A stretch of DNA of 64,000 bases, taken from contig CAJNDS010002297.1 in the NCBI GenBank assembly GCA_905221605.1, positions 136,501 to 200,500 of the forward strand. The letters run 5' to 3'. Below are positions 21,541 to 32,261 of the stretch, piece after piece. The notes under the pieces were generated by a model. It was not told the DNA's origin. It saw nothing but the letters and a program-made list of their open reading frames with translations, and made no database searches. The position numbers were made by a program, and so were the translations under genes. Every line of letters starts with the position of its first letter. Position 1 is the first letter of the stretch. This DNA is from Symbiodinium natans. Its lineage: Eukaryota; Sar; Dinophyceae; Suessiales; Symbiodiniaceae.

Positions 21541-21794
21541 GGAGGGTGGGGGGGCGGGGGTTTGGGTTCGGTATTTTCAGCTCGAAGGATGTTTAGGGTT
21601 TAGGATGTTGCGGGTTTAGCAGCCAATAGGAAGCAGCAGAAGTACTGGCTCATCTTCAATAGAGGAGCCAAACAAGAAAGGACCTCAACAGCTTCGGAAG
21701 ATCCACTAATTGCTTAAGAACCACCAAAAACTAAGACATATTCTTACTATGCTTACATATTTTTGGGGTTCTTCAGCAAATAGCAGTGATGTGC

Positions 21795-21848
21795 CACGGA
21801 AGGCGCGCTGGAAGTCGTCAAAGAGTTGGAGCGCCTGCTGCCAGTGTC
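21795..21848 (-). CDS. PPR second-half exon
   Basis: It opens after CAGTGCAG|G and reads HWQQALQLFDDFQRAFRGT, a clean second half without a first half. Confidence 0.55.
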
Positions 21849-22348
21849 CTGCACTGATCTCTCATAGGACTTATGGGGTTTAGGATTCGGGGGTCGACAT
21901 TGCACTTGAGACACTGAGGCAATAGACGCAGGGATGTTGATAGTGGCATTTCGTACCCCACGAACATTTAACTTCTGGCCACTTGCAACAGAAAATCCCG
22001 GTAAGCCTAACAACTGCAGAGATATCTATTGAAAGTTCGTACCACGAAATGGGGCCCATCGACAGCGGCAATGCGAGGCGACGGAATTTAGGATGCATAG
22101 GATTCGAGGTTCAGGGTTAGGGGATTTTTGGCTTAGGCACAAGGACTTGGGACTAGGATTCTGAGTCAGCGCGCGGTTTCTGTTGTTCGGCAGGCAGGCT
22201 TTGAAGGGCTGGTAGTTTTATAAGGAGGAGGAGGATCAGTGTTTTTGATGGGGACTCGGATCCCAAGATCTATTTCTCCGTCCATCAACATCACCAAAGA
22301 AGACACGGTGCTTCTGAGCCGGTGCCCAGCACGAGTGCAGAGGCTCCC

Positions 22349-22435
22349 ATACCCCTTACTTTAGGAATATTTCCTTAAACCCTATAAGATATTCCTTAAC
22401 TAAGGGGTATTGGAGTCTCTGGGATATGAATGCTT
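22349..22435. mobile_element. Short inverted-repeat element, family 8, copy 1
   Basis: ATACCCCTTACTTTAGGAAT is inverted as ATTCCTTAACTAAGGGGTAT about 25 bp further on. The tail TTGGAGTCTCTGGGA is shared with the copy at 23,090. Confidence 0.6.
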
Positions 22436-23089
22436 CTTCACACCAAGAGCGTGATGGCAAACGGCAATTCTATGAAGGGCTCCTCCCCAGAGATGGGACT
22501 CTAAACCCCGAACCCGAATTACCCAAATTACCCTAATGACCTGATCGCCCTAAGCACCCCAATGATTACCCGGAAATCCCTAATTCCCGTAATGACCCTT
22601 ATCACCCTCATATAACCCTAAACACCCTTATCATTACCCTGATAGCCCCAATTACCCTACTGACCCGAAGAACCCGAATATACCCCTAAGGCCCAGAACA
22701 GTGTCTGGGACTGAACGGCTTAACGCAGGGTTTGGGTTCAGGTAGGGCTTAGTGTTAAACCCAAACCCTACTGCGCCAGGCCCGACAGGCCAGCCGGGAA
22801 GCTACTCACGGGCCTACCCGTAGGCCTACGGGTAGTACCGGCAGGCACGGGCGTCTATAGTTTCCTTAGGAATGATGATTTAGCGAGGTTGTTGCTATAC
22901 TTAAACCCCAAGCGAACATAAATGTTTGCATTACGGTTCTCAGGGGAGTGTGGCCATAATCAACCCCATAAGCCCTACAACCTAAACCCTAAACCGTAAA
23001 CCCTACACCCTAAGACCTCTGTAGGTCTGTGGGTAATTACTTTCTAGACCCCAGCCCACTCAAGACCCCCAGAAACGTCCAACACCCCT

Positions 23090-23158
23090 TTATGAAGGAA
23101 TATTCCTTAAACCCTTTGAGGAACATTCCTTAACCAAGAGGTATTGGAGTCTCTGGGA
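23090..23158. mobile_element. Short inverted-repeat element, family 8, copy 2
   Basis: AAGGAATATTCCTTAAACCC and the downstream AACATTCCTTAACCAAGAGG match copy 1, including the shared tail TTGGAGTCTCTGGGA. Confidence 0.6.
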
Positions 23159-23639
23159 GGTCGACAGCATTTCTGAGACGATTTCGGTTCTCTTCCAAGG
23201 CCACCGGTGTGCTCGTCAACCATCCGTTCACCAAGTGCACGGCCTTGGACCTTGGCCAAATAGTGCAGAGCCTGGACTCCTAGACCCTCTACCCTAAACC
23301 CCAAACCCTAAGACCAAAATTGCTAAACCCTAACCCCTAAACCCTAAGCCACAAGCCCTAAGCCCTAAACCCCTAAACCCTAAACCTAAACCCTAAACCC
23401 TTATCTCTCGCTAGCATTCTTGAAGTCCGCTTGCGGACTCTGCCCTACGCAACTGACAACCAAAACACACTGCAGATGGGCCCTCAGGGTTTCGGGTTTA
23501 GAGTGGACCTAAACCCTAAACCCTCAACCCTAAACCCTCAACCCTAAACCCTGGGCATTCATCGGCATTTGCCGGAACAGATCGACACCGATGACTCCAG
23601 GGTAGACTGCATCTGGAACTTGGCCGTATCTCGAGATAC

Positions 23640-25089
23640 TTATCCCGTTGTCCCTTTGTTTAAGAGTGTAATGGAAAAAGTTGCCTTGGACTCTAGGCTA
23701 GATAGTAATTCGTAGGTAAGACAGGCAAGAGTCAGGCTTCTGGCCAAACTGCCAACATTGAAGGCAGAACCAATTGCACGTAATTGCCGGGCATTGAACC
23801 ACTTCTTGTTCGGCACCCTCGCCACCAGAACCTGCGAAAACAACGCGAGGGCCGTTTGCTGCTCATCACCTTGGTCACAGCTGCCGCCAGCAGAAAAGCT
23901 GGTCAAGGCCGGAAACAGGCTGGAGGCTGGAATGAGCGAAATTAGATGCAGGTTCACCACCTTTCTCACATGCGCTGACGCTGGCATTGAAGCTGATCCG
24001 GGTTGGCGCAACACTGGCCATCGGCATCTGCGACAGCAAATGCTGGGCCATCTGCCACTCACCACTTTTTTCGCAAGCACTAATGCCTGCATTGAAGCTG
24101 AACTCGTCTGGCACAAGTTTGCCCGCCGGCATCTGTGAAAGCAACTGCAAAGCCATCTGCCACTCACCCCCTTTCTCACAGGCACTGATGCCGGCAGAGA
24201 AACTGATGACGTCTGGCACAAGCTGGGTGGCTGGCATCTGCGAAAGCAACTGCAGTGCCATCCGCCACTCGCCAGCTTTCTCACAGGCGCTGATGCTAGC
24301 ATTGAAGCTGATGTCGTTTGGCACAAGCCTGGCTGCTGGCATTTCCGAAAGTAAGTGCAACGCCATCTGCCATTCGCCACCTTTCTCACAGGCGCTGATG
24401 GTAGCAGAGTAGGTGATCACGTCCGCGACGAGCCTGGCGGCTGGCATATGCAGAAGCAACTGCAATGCAAGCTGCCACTGACCCCCTTTCTCACAGGCAC
24501 TAATGCTGGCATTGAAGCTGATGTCGTTTGGCACAACTCTGGCTGTTGGCATCTGCGACAGCAAGTGCAAGGCCGTCTTCCACTTACCACCTTTCTCACA
24601 AGCGGTGATGCCTGCAGAAAAGCTGATCACGTTTGGCACAAGTTTGACGGCTGGCATCTGCAAGAGCAAATGCAGAGCCTTCTGCCACTCCAAAGCTTTC
24701 CCACAGGCGCTGATGCCGGCGTTGCAGCTGATCGCGTCTGGACCCAGCTTGACCAACATGATCTGAGAGAGGAGTTGAAGCGCAAGCTGCCACTGCAAGC
24801 CTTTTTCGCATGCTGTGATTGCGGCATTGAAGCTGCAAACGTCGGGTGCAAGCTCGGCCACAAAGATGTCTGCAAGGACTTGGACTGCAACCTGCCACTG
24901 TCTGGCCCTTGCGCTGCTCGTGATGGTCATGCACGACAGCTTCTCGTCCATTTCTGTTGGCAACAGGTTCTGGAGCAGATGGACTGCCAGCTGCCAGTCT
25001 TGCTTGCAACAAGCTCCTCGAATCAAGGATGAAAGTGCAGCGCGACTCGTCGCTGCAACCTGGTCTGCAGTGGCAGCTGGTGGCCTCAT
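23640..25089 (-). CDS. PPR protein, about 11 repeats, two exons
   Basis: From ATG at 25,089 (MRPPAATADQVAATSRAALS) the frame enters PPRs near residue 30 and runs about eleven near-identical repeats rich in SQMPAARLVPD-ISFNA-ISACEKGG. Predicted organelle RNA binding. The long frame would end at 23,875 in non-PPR text (ASNFAHSSLQPVSGLD). A PPR second half, DEQQTALALFSQVLVARV, lies in another frame just downstream. Splicing an 88-bp intron (23,957-23,870, GTGAAC...CCAAG|G) restores CEKGG-DEQQTALALF exactly at the repeat junction, giving a C-terminus ending ITLLNKGTTG at 23,640. This join is inferred. The break between ACEKGG and the second half is the same position used by the isolated half-repeat exons elsewhere. 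The high similarity of internal repeats suggests recent tandem expansion. Confidence 0.78.
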
Positions 25090-25551
25090 TCTGCCTCATT
25101 GCTTGATGAACTTCGCCCCAGATGATCCAAGCGATCCCACACGCCCCAAGAACAACCTAAACCCAAAACCCCAAACCCTAACCCCCCAAACCTGGGAGCC
25201 CTTCCGCAACCTGTGCAGCTCGCATCCCCGCAATCCTCCTTAAGCCGAGGTCATGCATGCGCAAGAGACCTTCAACCTTAAACCCTCAACTGGACCTTAC
25301 TGGTCGGGTTCTCTTGGGGAAAAAGTTTACCTGTTCGGACACTTCGATACCAAGCCCAAAATGAAGAACCAAACTGAGAGGCCCGTTTTGAGGGTATCGG
25401 CATAGGGGTTTCGGGTTGAACAGAACTTCGGGTTAGAAACTGAGGCGCCCGAAAACCCTAAGAGCCCACTAACCTTACTAACCCGAAAAGCCCTAAACTC
25501 TAAACGCTAAACTCTAAACCCTCAACTCTAAACTGTCTTGGCGTTCGCTCC

Positions 25552-25597
25552 TCGAGCTTCGCATGCGCTGATGGCTGCGCTGAATGTGATGACATTC
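25552..25597 (-). CDS. PPR first-half exon
   Basis: After CCCAG|G the minus strand reads NVITFSAAISACEARGA, a 15-17 residue first half only. Confidence 0.55.
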
Positions 25598-25612
25598 CTG
25601 GGTTTAGGGCTC

Positions 25613-26849
25613 CATGGGTTCCGGGTTTAGAGCTTAGAGGGCTGAATGGGATTAATGGGCTGGGCTAATGGGTTGGATGGGCTTAATGGGCTTCATGGGT
25701 TTGGGGTTCAGGGTTATATGGGCTTGCTGGGTTTAAGGGCTTACTGGCCTTAAGTGTTTTCGGGCTTCATGCGTTTACTGGGTCTTGGTTTTGGGTTTAG
25801 GGGCACCTCACCAAGTAGGGACTCTCATCAGAGTCTGCCCAAACCCCAAACCCCAAAACCCCCAAACCCTAAAGCCTAAACCCGAAGCCCCAAAAAAACG
25901 GATCCGAAGCCTGACATGAACCGATCGCATTCCTTGAAGCGGATCAGACTCTCAGGGCCCACCAAGGTCTCATCCCAGCTTCTACTCCGACCCTGGCCGG
26001 GTCGTAATGAACGCTCGCTTATGTGACGAAGCCAAATGACGCAGGCTCCAGGGCTCCTGTAGGAGTACAAAAAAGGGAACACAGGTGTCTACTCTCTACT
26101 TCTCGCTCCAAGGCCCTAGACACCTTAAACCCTGAGGCACATTGCTGCCCAGAGGCCCCTGCAAGCGATGCCTCAAGATGTGATGCGAGGAGTCTTGTAG
26201 ATTCACATGGAGGCTAGGGGCCCGACTTTTGAACGAACAAGCCTTCCCTTCTCCCCCAAAAACTATGAGTCTGGGAACCACGTGCACCCTGAGAGGTGTT
26301 TATGACCCATCTACATTAAGCGGCACGAAGTATATGATCCCAATGTAAGAGTTCGTTGACTCCCCAAGAGACCAGAATGCCAGTTGTACTTCTAGCAGCG
26401 TTAAGGGGGATATGGGTGTTGTGTATATATATGTATGTATGTATCTCTTTATCTATATATATAAGACGCACAACGCATAACCTTCGAGCGCTTCTAGCGC
26501 ATCCGCCTCCCTCCCTCCAAACGAAACATAATGAACAAATGAATGACTCAGCACAAGAAACCACATACACACAACACCAAATAAGAAGAACAAGGACCTA
26601 AACCCTGACCCCTACACCCTCTTGACCCCAGGCCCCCAACCCCCCCAAACCATCCCACACCCCATATAAGCCTGGACAGCCTCAAGCCCCCCAACCCCCC
26701 CCCCCCCCCAAAAAAAAAAAAAAAAAAAAACCTCAAAAACCACAGATTTTGCGAACACTCCCATACAGAATCCTCATGCCAGGAACCCTAAGAAACCCTA
26801 AACGCAAAAAACCCTAAACCCAAAACCCTTAATCCCCCTCCTCATGCCA
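25613..26849. other. Non-coding stretch
   Basis: GGGTTTAATGGGCTT-like degenerate repeat lies at 25,600-25,800, TA/GTAT microsatellite at 26,420-26,470, and C-then-A homopolymers at 26,690-26,730. No gene is recognised. Confidence 0.5.
26694..26731. repeat. Poly-C followed by poly-A
   Basis: About 15 C then about 20 A (plus strand). The A run could be the tail of a retroposed sequence, but no upstream body is recognisable. Confidence 0.7.
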
Positions 26850-26902
26850 GGTCTCCCCCACATCGTCTCTAGGAGAAGCAGGGCTTGATCCCACTGCCCC
26901 GC
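26850..26902 (-). CDS. PPR second-half exon
   Basis: After CCTCTCAG|G the minus strand reads AGQWDQALLLLETMWG, a clean second half. It follows a first-half piece and precedes another on the same strand. Confidence 0.55.
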
Positions 26903-27059
26903 CTGAGAGGCCACAAAGTAGCTGTAGGGTTGAGGGTTCAGGGCTTAGGGCTTTGAAGGTTTCTGGCATGAGGATTCTATTTGGGAATTCGTGCAAGTTC
27001 TAGTGTCTAGGGTTGAGGGCTTAGGGGATTCACAGGGTTCAGGGGTTGGAGTTTGTAGC

Positions 27060-27186
27060 GACCCCCCCCCCCCCCCCAACCCCTAAAGTACGTAGAGCCA
27101 TGCCTCCGAAGCAGGCAGAGCTAGGGTCTTCGTACGGCAGAGCCCAATGCAAATACTCGATGTCGTGGGGGGGGGGGGGGGGGGCG
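27060..27186. repeat. Paired poly-C and poly-G tracts
   Basis: About 17 C at 27,061-27,077 and about 18 G at 27,167-27,184 are separated by 90 bp, able to pair as a long hairpin. Confidence 0.8.
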
Positions 27187-27189
27187 CAT

Positions 27190-27705
27190 GTGAAACGAGA
27201 TGCCCAACAAAGAGTCCTCAAGTCGAACGAAAGACATGATGGTGTAGCCACACATGACCACCAGATGGTGGTTTTGGGTTTAGCTTAAGCGTTTAGGGTT
27301 TAGGGAAAGCACGTTGAAGGGTCGTGGTCATGCCCAGATGAGCAGATGAAGCGTAGTCCAGGATCGTTGCATGCCACTAATGCACGTCGACGGGGCCTTT
27401 CATAAAGTTTGGATCTGGAATATTTGTCGTCAGAACCATACTTTGTAGGAAAACGGCACATGGTAAGCTCTCAACAGTCTGTTGTCCCTTGTACGATTCC
27501 TCCTGCAATATAGGAGGCAATGTTTCTGCACCGGCACCCTGGCTTTCAGTGAGAAGTAACCCTAAACCTAACCCTAAAGCCTAAACCCTGTTGCAGAAGA
27601 TGTGCAAGGTGCTGGTGTTGAGGCCAAGTCAGGTCTTGGCACAGGTTTGGCCCTTGTACTTTCACAGGCATGCAGTACTAGGGCAGATGATGTTGACCTA
27701 AACTT
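27190..27705. other. No recognised feature
   Basis: Only isolated TTTAGGG and CCCTAAA units around 27,290 and 27,565. No coding signal. Confidence 0.4.
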
Positions 27706-27791
27706 TGGGATGTTCCCCTTATATTAACCGTCCTTCATAGGGATTATAAGCGGAAGTACAATAATCTGCAAGTATAGGGGGAACATCCCCA
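27706..27791. mobile_element. MITE-like element, family 2
   Basis: TGGGATGTTCCCCTTATATT on the left and AAGTATAGGGGGAACATCCC on the right form imperfect inverted ends. Confidence 0.65.
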
Positions 27792-27811
27792 TACAATGTA
27801 GTCCCCCGAAC

Positions 27812-27885
27812 TTATGCCTTCTCGCACGCGCTGATGGCGGCGCCGAAGCTGATCACGTCCGGCTGCAGCCTCTTCGCCTGCCGGC
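27812..27885 (-). CDS. PPR first-half exon
   Basis: The minus strand reads RLQPDVISFGAAISACEKA and stops. Three CAG acceptor-like sites lie just upstream. The exon may end at AAG|GCATAAG, a GC-type donor. Confidence 0.55.
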
Positions 27886-27906
27886 GTGGCTTGGGATTTA
27901 GGTCTT

Positions 27907-28051
27907 ACTTGGAGGTTCAAGGTACTTAGTAACCCGATTATAGCTGTACTTATAACCCAATTCTAATCCGATTAGGGCCACTTAAGGGGCTTATATAAGT
28001 GGGATAGAACTACACTTATAATGGGTTACTAAGTTCCCTGAACCTCCAAGT
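27907..28051. mobile_element. MITE-like element, family 1 (best copy)
   Basis: 145 bp with long inverted ends: ACTTGGAGGTTCAAGGTACT plus TAGTAACCC on the left and the near-complement GGGTTACTAAG then TTCCCTGAACCTCCAAGT on the right. It is AT-richer inside, with ACTTATAA motifs. No open frame. Confidence 0.75.
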
Positions 28052-28238
28052 GAGGGTCTAGCGCCGTGAAGCAACCGGGCATGGGCGCAGGTTCCCAAGT
28101 CGTCAGAACCAATCGTATTTCTGAGCCGACCTAAAACCTAAACCCTAAACCCTAAACCCTAAACCCTAAACCCTTCATTTGAGAACCGACCCAATAGAAA
28201 CCTACACCCAGGAGCAAATGGTCATGGAAAGGTCAAAC

Positions 28239-28280
28239 TTGCGCCTTGAGCTCCTCTAGGAGCATGAGCGCCTGGTGCAC
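28239..28280 (-). CDS. PPR second-half micro-exon (42 nt)
   Basis: Bounded by an AG|G acceptor (TCTGAG|GTGC) and a GT donor (GCGCAA|GTTTGA), it encodes exactly 14 residues, VHQALMLLEELKAQ, in phase 0. A TTTAGGG array lies directly on the intron side of the acceptor. Confidence 0.5.
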
Positions 28281-28284
28281 CTCA

Positions 28285-28390
28285 GATTTAGGGTTTAGGG
28301 TTTAGGGTTTAGGGTTTAGGGTTTAGGGCTTCGGGGTATAGGGTTTAGGGTTTAGGGCTAAGGGCTTAGGGTTTGGGGCTTAGGGTTCAG
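28285..28390 (+). repeat. Telomere-like array (TTTAGGG)n
   Basis: About eight perfect units then degenerate GCTTAGGG units. It lies in the presumed intron upstream of the 42-nt exon. Confidence 0.85.
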
Positions 28391-28761
28391 GGCTTTGCCC
28401 TAAGGCCTAAACCCTCAGGGCTTATATCATGTCTTCTGGCTGAAGGATACCCCCCCACCCCGATTTAGGTTTTAGGGTTAAGGGCTGCGGGATATAGGGT
28501 GTAGGGTTTAGGGTTCTCGTAGGGTTTGTGGTGTTTAGACAAAAGAAGCCTCGCAACTGGGGGATGCTGATTTGTTGAGGGGGGGCGGGGGGGGGGGGAG
28601 GGAATTACACAAATCAGCACTCAACATTTCTTTGGGGAATTATAGAACTGCGCCTACACCGAAACCGACCGCAACTCTCATGCCTCGCTTGTGTACGTTC
28701 AGGGCGGGGAGTTAGGGTTCCCTAAACCCTAAACCCTCCCTTTTAGGTTTCGACACTTTCT

Positions 28762-28815
28762 GCGCCTGCTTCTGCTTCTCGCATGCGGAGATAGCCTGCG
28801 TTGGAGCTGGGAGGT
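28762..28815 (-). CDS. Degenerate PPR first-half fragment
   Basis: The minus strand reads PTQAISACEKQKQAQ. Only the ISACEK core is kept. Confidence 0.35.
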
Positions 28816-28879
28816 CCGAGGTCTTTCGGTTGGAGCTGGGACAACTTTTGCTTTGGAGCATGTTTTGGCGGTTCGGCTT

Positions 28880-28968
28880 TACCTGGGACCCTCTTTACTA
28901 CAGTTTTATGGGTTGAACCTACTAATGAAGGGTTTACTACTAGACTGTAGGCATTCGAGTCCCAGGTA
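28880..28968. mobile_element. MITE-like element, family 6
   Basis: 89 bp with inverted ends TACCTGGGACCC and GAGTCCCAGGTA. Interior CTACAGTTTTATGGGTT is shared with the copy at 42,815. Confidence 0.65.
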
Positions 28969-28969
28969 G

Positions 28970-29394
28970 GGCTTGTAGTCAGGTTCTGGGGCTTAGGGTG
29001 TGCGATGTCTGGGTTGAGAGGCAGCTACTTTGGGCACGGCACATTTTTGCCGTAGTGAGCCCACGCGGTAAGAGGTGGAAGGCATGTGGAAAGCCGAATG
29101 CTGCAGAGCTATCCCTTATAACATAGAAACCCGTACATATATTTAGTTGCACCATGGCAACCTGTATGGGCTGCCTTAATCGACACATCTGGTACCGTAC
29201 GTAAATAATCGCAAGAGAAACCTTGAAACTCACATGACAAATGCGACACAAGACCTGCCACAACACCATTCCAGCCTATGCAAGCGGTGCAGAGGGCACC
29301 TAAACCCGAAACCCTGGACCCTGAACTAAACAGGCCTCTCTGCTAAACGGGGCAGAAGGCAGTCCCCAAAAAAGAAAGCCAACGAATCGGTCCA
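28970..29394. other. No recognised feature
   Basis: A 96-codon minus-strand open frame (28,979-29,269) has no recognisable motif. I do not annotate it as a gene. Confidence 0.35.
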
Positions 29395-29440
29395 GGGGCG
29401 GCGTTGTAGGTAACCACCGTGGCCTCAAGCTTCCATTCCT
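29395..29440 (-). CDS. PPR first-half fragment
   Basis: The minus strand reads EATVVTYNAAP, matching the start of a PPR first half and ending before the ISACEK core. Confidence 0.35.
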
Positions 29441-29549
29441 GCCCCAGGCTTGTGAGGTTGTGTGAGGAGGGCTGACGAGGGCTTAGGCATTAGGGCGTAG
29501 AGATCTAAGGCCCAGGCCCTAAACCCCCCAAAGAAACATGCTCAGAACT

Positions 29550-29631
29550 ATGCTTAGGGAATGAGGGAATGAAGTACCATATAGTCCCTGAAACGGTATA
29601 TATAGGGCCCTACTTCCCTCATGCCTTAGTA
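29550..29631. mobile_element. MITE-like element, family 3
   Basis: GCTTAGGGAATGAGGGAATG is inverted as CTTCCCTCATGCCTTAG. Internal TATATAGGGCCCTA is shared with the larger copy at 34,743. Confidence 0.55.
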
Positions 29632-29764
29632 AGAACAAGGGGAAAGAAGGAATTTCTGTGGCCGAACCCAGGGGCCCTCTTTCCTCAAAGCCGAATTCCC
29701 ACACAAATGCAAGGAAGAAGCGACAAAACCCTAAACCCTGAACCTGAGCTGGAAGGGTCAGATC

Positions 29765-29810
29765 TTTGCCTGAAGACGTTGCATCAGCCAGAGCGCCATC
29801 TGCCAACGAC
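29765..29810 (-). CDS. PPR second-half exon
   Basis: After TAGTGCAG|G the minus strand reads RWQMALWLMQRLQA, a clean second half. Confidence 0.55.
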
Positions 29811-30164
29811 CTGCACTAGTAGCATGAGAGTTCATGCCATGGATGAAGATGTCAGGGCCCGTGGGAAATTTCGGGTTGATAGGATGTGTTGGGCTAAGAA
29901 GCGGCTGATGGGTTTTCAAAAGACTTCTTGTGCTTACAAGATGTTCGTTCTTCGGCCTCGCATACCACAGTCAGGTGGCTCTCAGCACCCCCCCCCCCAC
30001 CCCCGCCCTCACACGAACGATGTACAAAGCCAAGCCCTTAACCCTGAGCTGGGCTTCCGTGAATGGGACTTTTCATGGGGAGCTTCAAGAGACCCAAGTT
30101 GATACTCAAAAATTCCATTACCGGCTCCCTCTTCAATACTGCACCCCAAAATCGCATCACCCGA

Positions 30165-30240
30165 CCTCCCTTCTCGCATGCGCTGATCGCGGAGTTCAGA
30201 GCGACAACATCCTTTCGCAGGCTGGAGTCCTGCAGAGCTA
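30165..30240 (-). CDS. PPR first-half exon
   Basis: The minus strand reads RKDVVALNSAISACEKGGRV. A GTGATG donor-like site follows CGG. Confidence 0.55.
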
Positions 30241-30939
30241 GTCTATGGGCCTATCAGGGTTTAGGGTTTAGTCCTGGTTATGGGGTTGAGAACTAGGTGA
30301 GAAGCAGTACTCTGGGTAGCGTGTCTAGTGAAATCTGGGGATCAGAATAGGCCGGTGTCGGCAACGACTAGGGTTCCTGCATTGTCTTTGGCTCGCAGCT
30401 GAGGATGCCGTATACGCTCTTGGCATGTCATCGGCTTGAAACCTCACAGAACCTCACAACACCTGGGTTGAATCCCGAGCCCTCCGACCCTTTAAGCCCT
30501 CATCCACCCTAATTAAACCCTAAAACCCGAACACCCTAAAACCCTACAACCCTACAATCCGAACACCCGAAAGCCCAAAGACCCTAAAACCCTAAAACAC
30601 CAGAACCCTGAACCCATGGACCCGAAACCCAGAACCTGAAGTCCATGTCGACCTTGCCATGGGCATCCCCCGCCCCCGCCTCCGTGTCACGCTCTTCCGT
30701 CTACACCACATCCCAAAACATGCCCTAACAACCCACCCTAAACCCTGAACCCTAAACCCTAAACAAAACCCATAGCCTAGACATCAGAATCTATAAGCAT
30801 CATGTCTGAGAATCTATGGCTGGCGATAACAGGGTTATCAATTGGGATATGAGTACCCTAACCCTAAACCCTAAACCCTAAATCCGAAACCCTAAACCAG
30901 TTGTTATACCATGACCCTCCAAGTTCAGGTTCAGGACTG
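30241..30939. other. Non-coding stretch
   Basis: CCCTAAA-like degenerate text (30,480-30,610 and 30,735-30,890). The right end of a family 1 element is near 30,905-30,923. Confidence 0.45.
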
Positions 30940-31000
30940 GAGTTTCGGAGCCGTAGCGCGGCCCAGAAGGGTCCTCGAGCTCATCGAGAAGCTGCAGGGC
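30940..31000 (-). CDS. PPR second-half exon bounded by telomere-like repeat
   Basis: The minus strand runs CCCTAAACCCTAAACGCAG|G into ALQLLDELEDPSGPRYGSET. The acceptor is formed directly at the end of the CCCTAAA tract, a clear case of this repeat serving as the 3' end of an intron. Confidence 0.55.
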
Positions 31001-31002
31001 CT

Positions 31003-31110
31003 GCGTTTAGGGTTTAGGGTTTAAGGGTTATATAAGGGTTTAAGGGTTAAGGGTTTAAGGGTTAGGGTTTAGAGTTTAGGATTTAGGGTTTAGGGTTTAG
31101 GGTTTAGGGT
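31003..31110 (+). repeat. Telomere-like array (TTTAGGG)n
   Basis: Canonical units with TTTAAGGG and TATAAGGG variants, immediately intronic of the exon at 30,940-31,000. Confidence 0.85.
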
Positions 31111-31380
31111 CAGGGCTTAGGGCTTGAAAGTTCCCCAGAAGCGTCATCTTGGATGTGCCCATCGTGGGGCATGGCCTTATGTAAGCATTTGGTCTGAAAT
31201 CACAATGGGCAGCTTGAGTTTAATCTCCAAGCTAATCCCTGAACCCTAAACCCTAAACCCTAAACCCTAAACCCTAAACCCTAAACCCTAATCTTTCGGG
31301 GCTCATTGCGTTTTCTTCGAAAGGCCGCATGCCCAAGACTGGGAGAGCAGCCATACCCAGCTTGCCTACAATGATATGAA

Positions 31381-31474
31381 AGGGATGTTTCCCTTGTACT
31401 AACATTTATAGGGATCATAATAGGAAGGGGGTACTTCCCTATTAAGGACTGTTAGTAGAAGGGGGAACATCCCA
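31381..31474. mobile_element. MITE-like element, family 2
   Basis: AGGGATGTTTCCCTTGTACT on the left and AGTAGAAGGGGGAACATCCC on the right. Both inner arms carry CTATTAAGGA/ATAGGGAT-like complementarity. Confidence 0.65.
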
Positions 31475-31784
31475 AGATGTAAACAAAGACTCTAATCACA
31501 CAGAAGTGTAATAATTAATGTAATGACAATCAGAGTATAAGAATATAAGAGTACAATGATAGAATCGCTTTCTAGTATCATCCGCTCCTGGGCGACAGCA
31601 CGGATAGGATCTGGCGGATGCTCTTCGACTGATTCTTAAAGCCCTAAAGGCTAAGACGCCAGCTATGCCAACTCGAACCATTCTAGCCTGCAAGGCCCCC
31701 TCCCCCGCCGAAAGAAAACAACAAACCGTAACGACAATATGAAAAAGCACTAACAAAAAAAACAAAAATAGATACCTTTCCTTG
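31475..31784. other. No recognised feature
   Basis: AT-richer text and a short T/A-rich open frame. No gene is supported. Confidence 0.4.
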
Positions 31785-31789
31785 GGCCA

Positions 31790-31840
31790 TTCACTGCTCT
31801 TCTCGATGGCGCTGAGGGTGGCGTTGAAGGTGATCGTGTC
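31790..31840 (-). CDS. PPR first-half exon
   Basis: After CGGAG|G the minus strand reads DTITFNATLSAIEKSSEW, a first half with AIEK for ACEK. Confidence 0.5.
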
Positions 31841-32029
31841 CTCCGAGTTTGGGGATTAGGGTTCAACCTGCGAGCCCATAAACCCTCCAAAGCCCCATCT
31901 AGCCCCGCCTCAAGGCACGGGGAACAACCTCTCCCAGTGCACTGGACATTGAACAGCCCAAGTCACTACGGCAACGGTCTTCTGGTTCAGTGTTTTTGCT
32001 TTTGGTCTTATTTGTCTTAATGATATGTG

Positions 32030-32046
32030 TGTATATGGATATATAC

Positions 32047-32078
<32 letters not shown>

Positions 32079-32085
32079 TTATTTA
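32030..32085. repeat. TA/TG microsatellite
   Basis: ATATATA followed by about eight GT units and a run of G near 32,100. Confidence 0.85.
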
Positions 32086-32261
32086 TGCATTTTCTTTTGG
32101 GGGGGGGGCTTGTGCGTCATACTTCGAAGGCCCCACCCGACTGAGGATGCTTTTGCAGGTCTGGACCCTGGCTCTTCAACCCCGATTTTTTTACTTGCAG
32201 CTTGCGACATCAGGGCTGACGACCGGCGCTGAAGGTGAATTGCCCTGAAGCGCGCAAGTTG

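Larger units (their letters stand above)
21870..23639. other. Non-coding stretch
   Basis: It holds two copies of a short inverted-repeat element (22,349-22,435 and 23,090-23,158), CCCT-rich text (22,500-22,680) and degenerate telomere-like repeat (23,280-23,560). No gene is supported. Confidence 0.5.

Noticed and set aside
26694-26731. Poly-A tail of a retroelement
   Set aside because: No recognisable element body or target duplication on either side.
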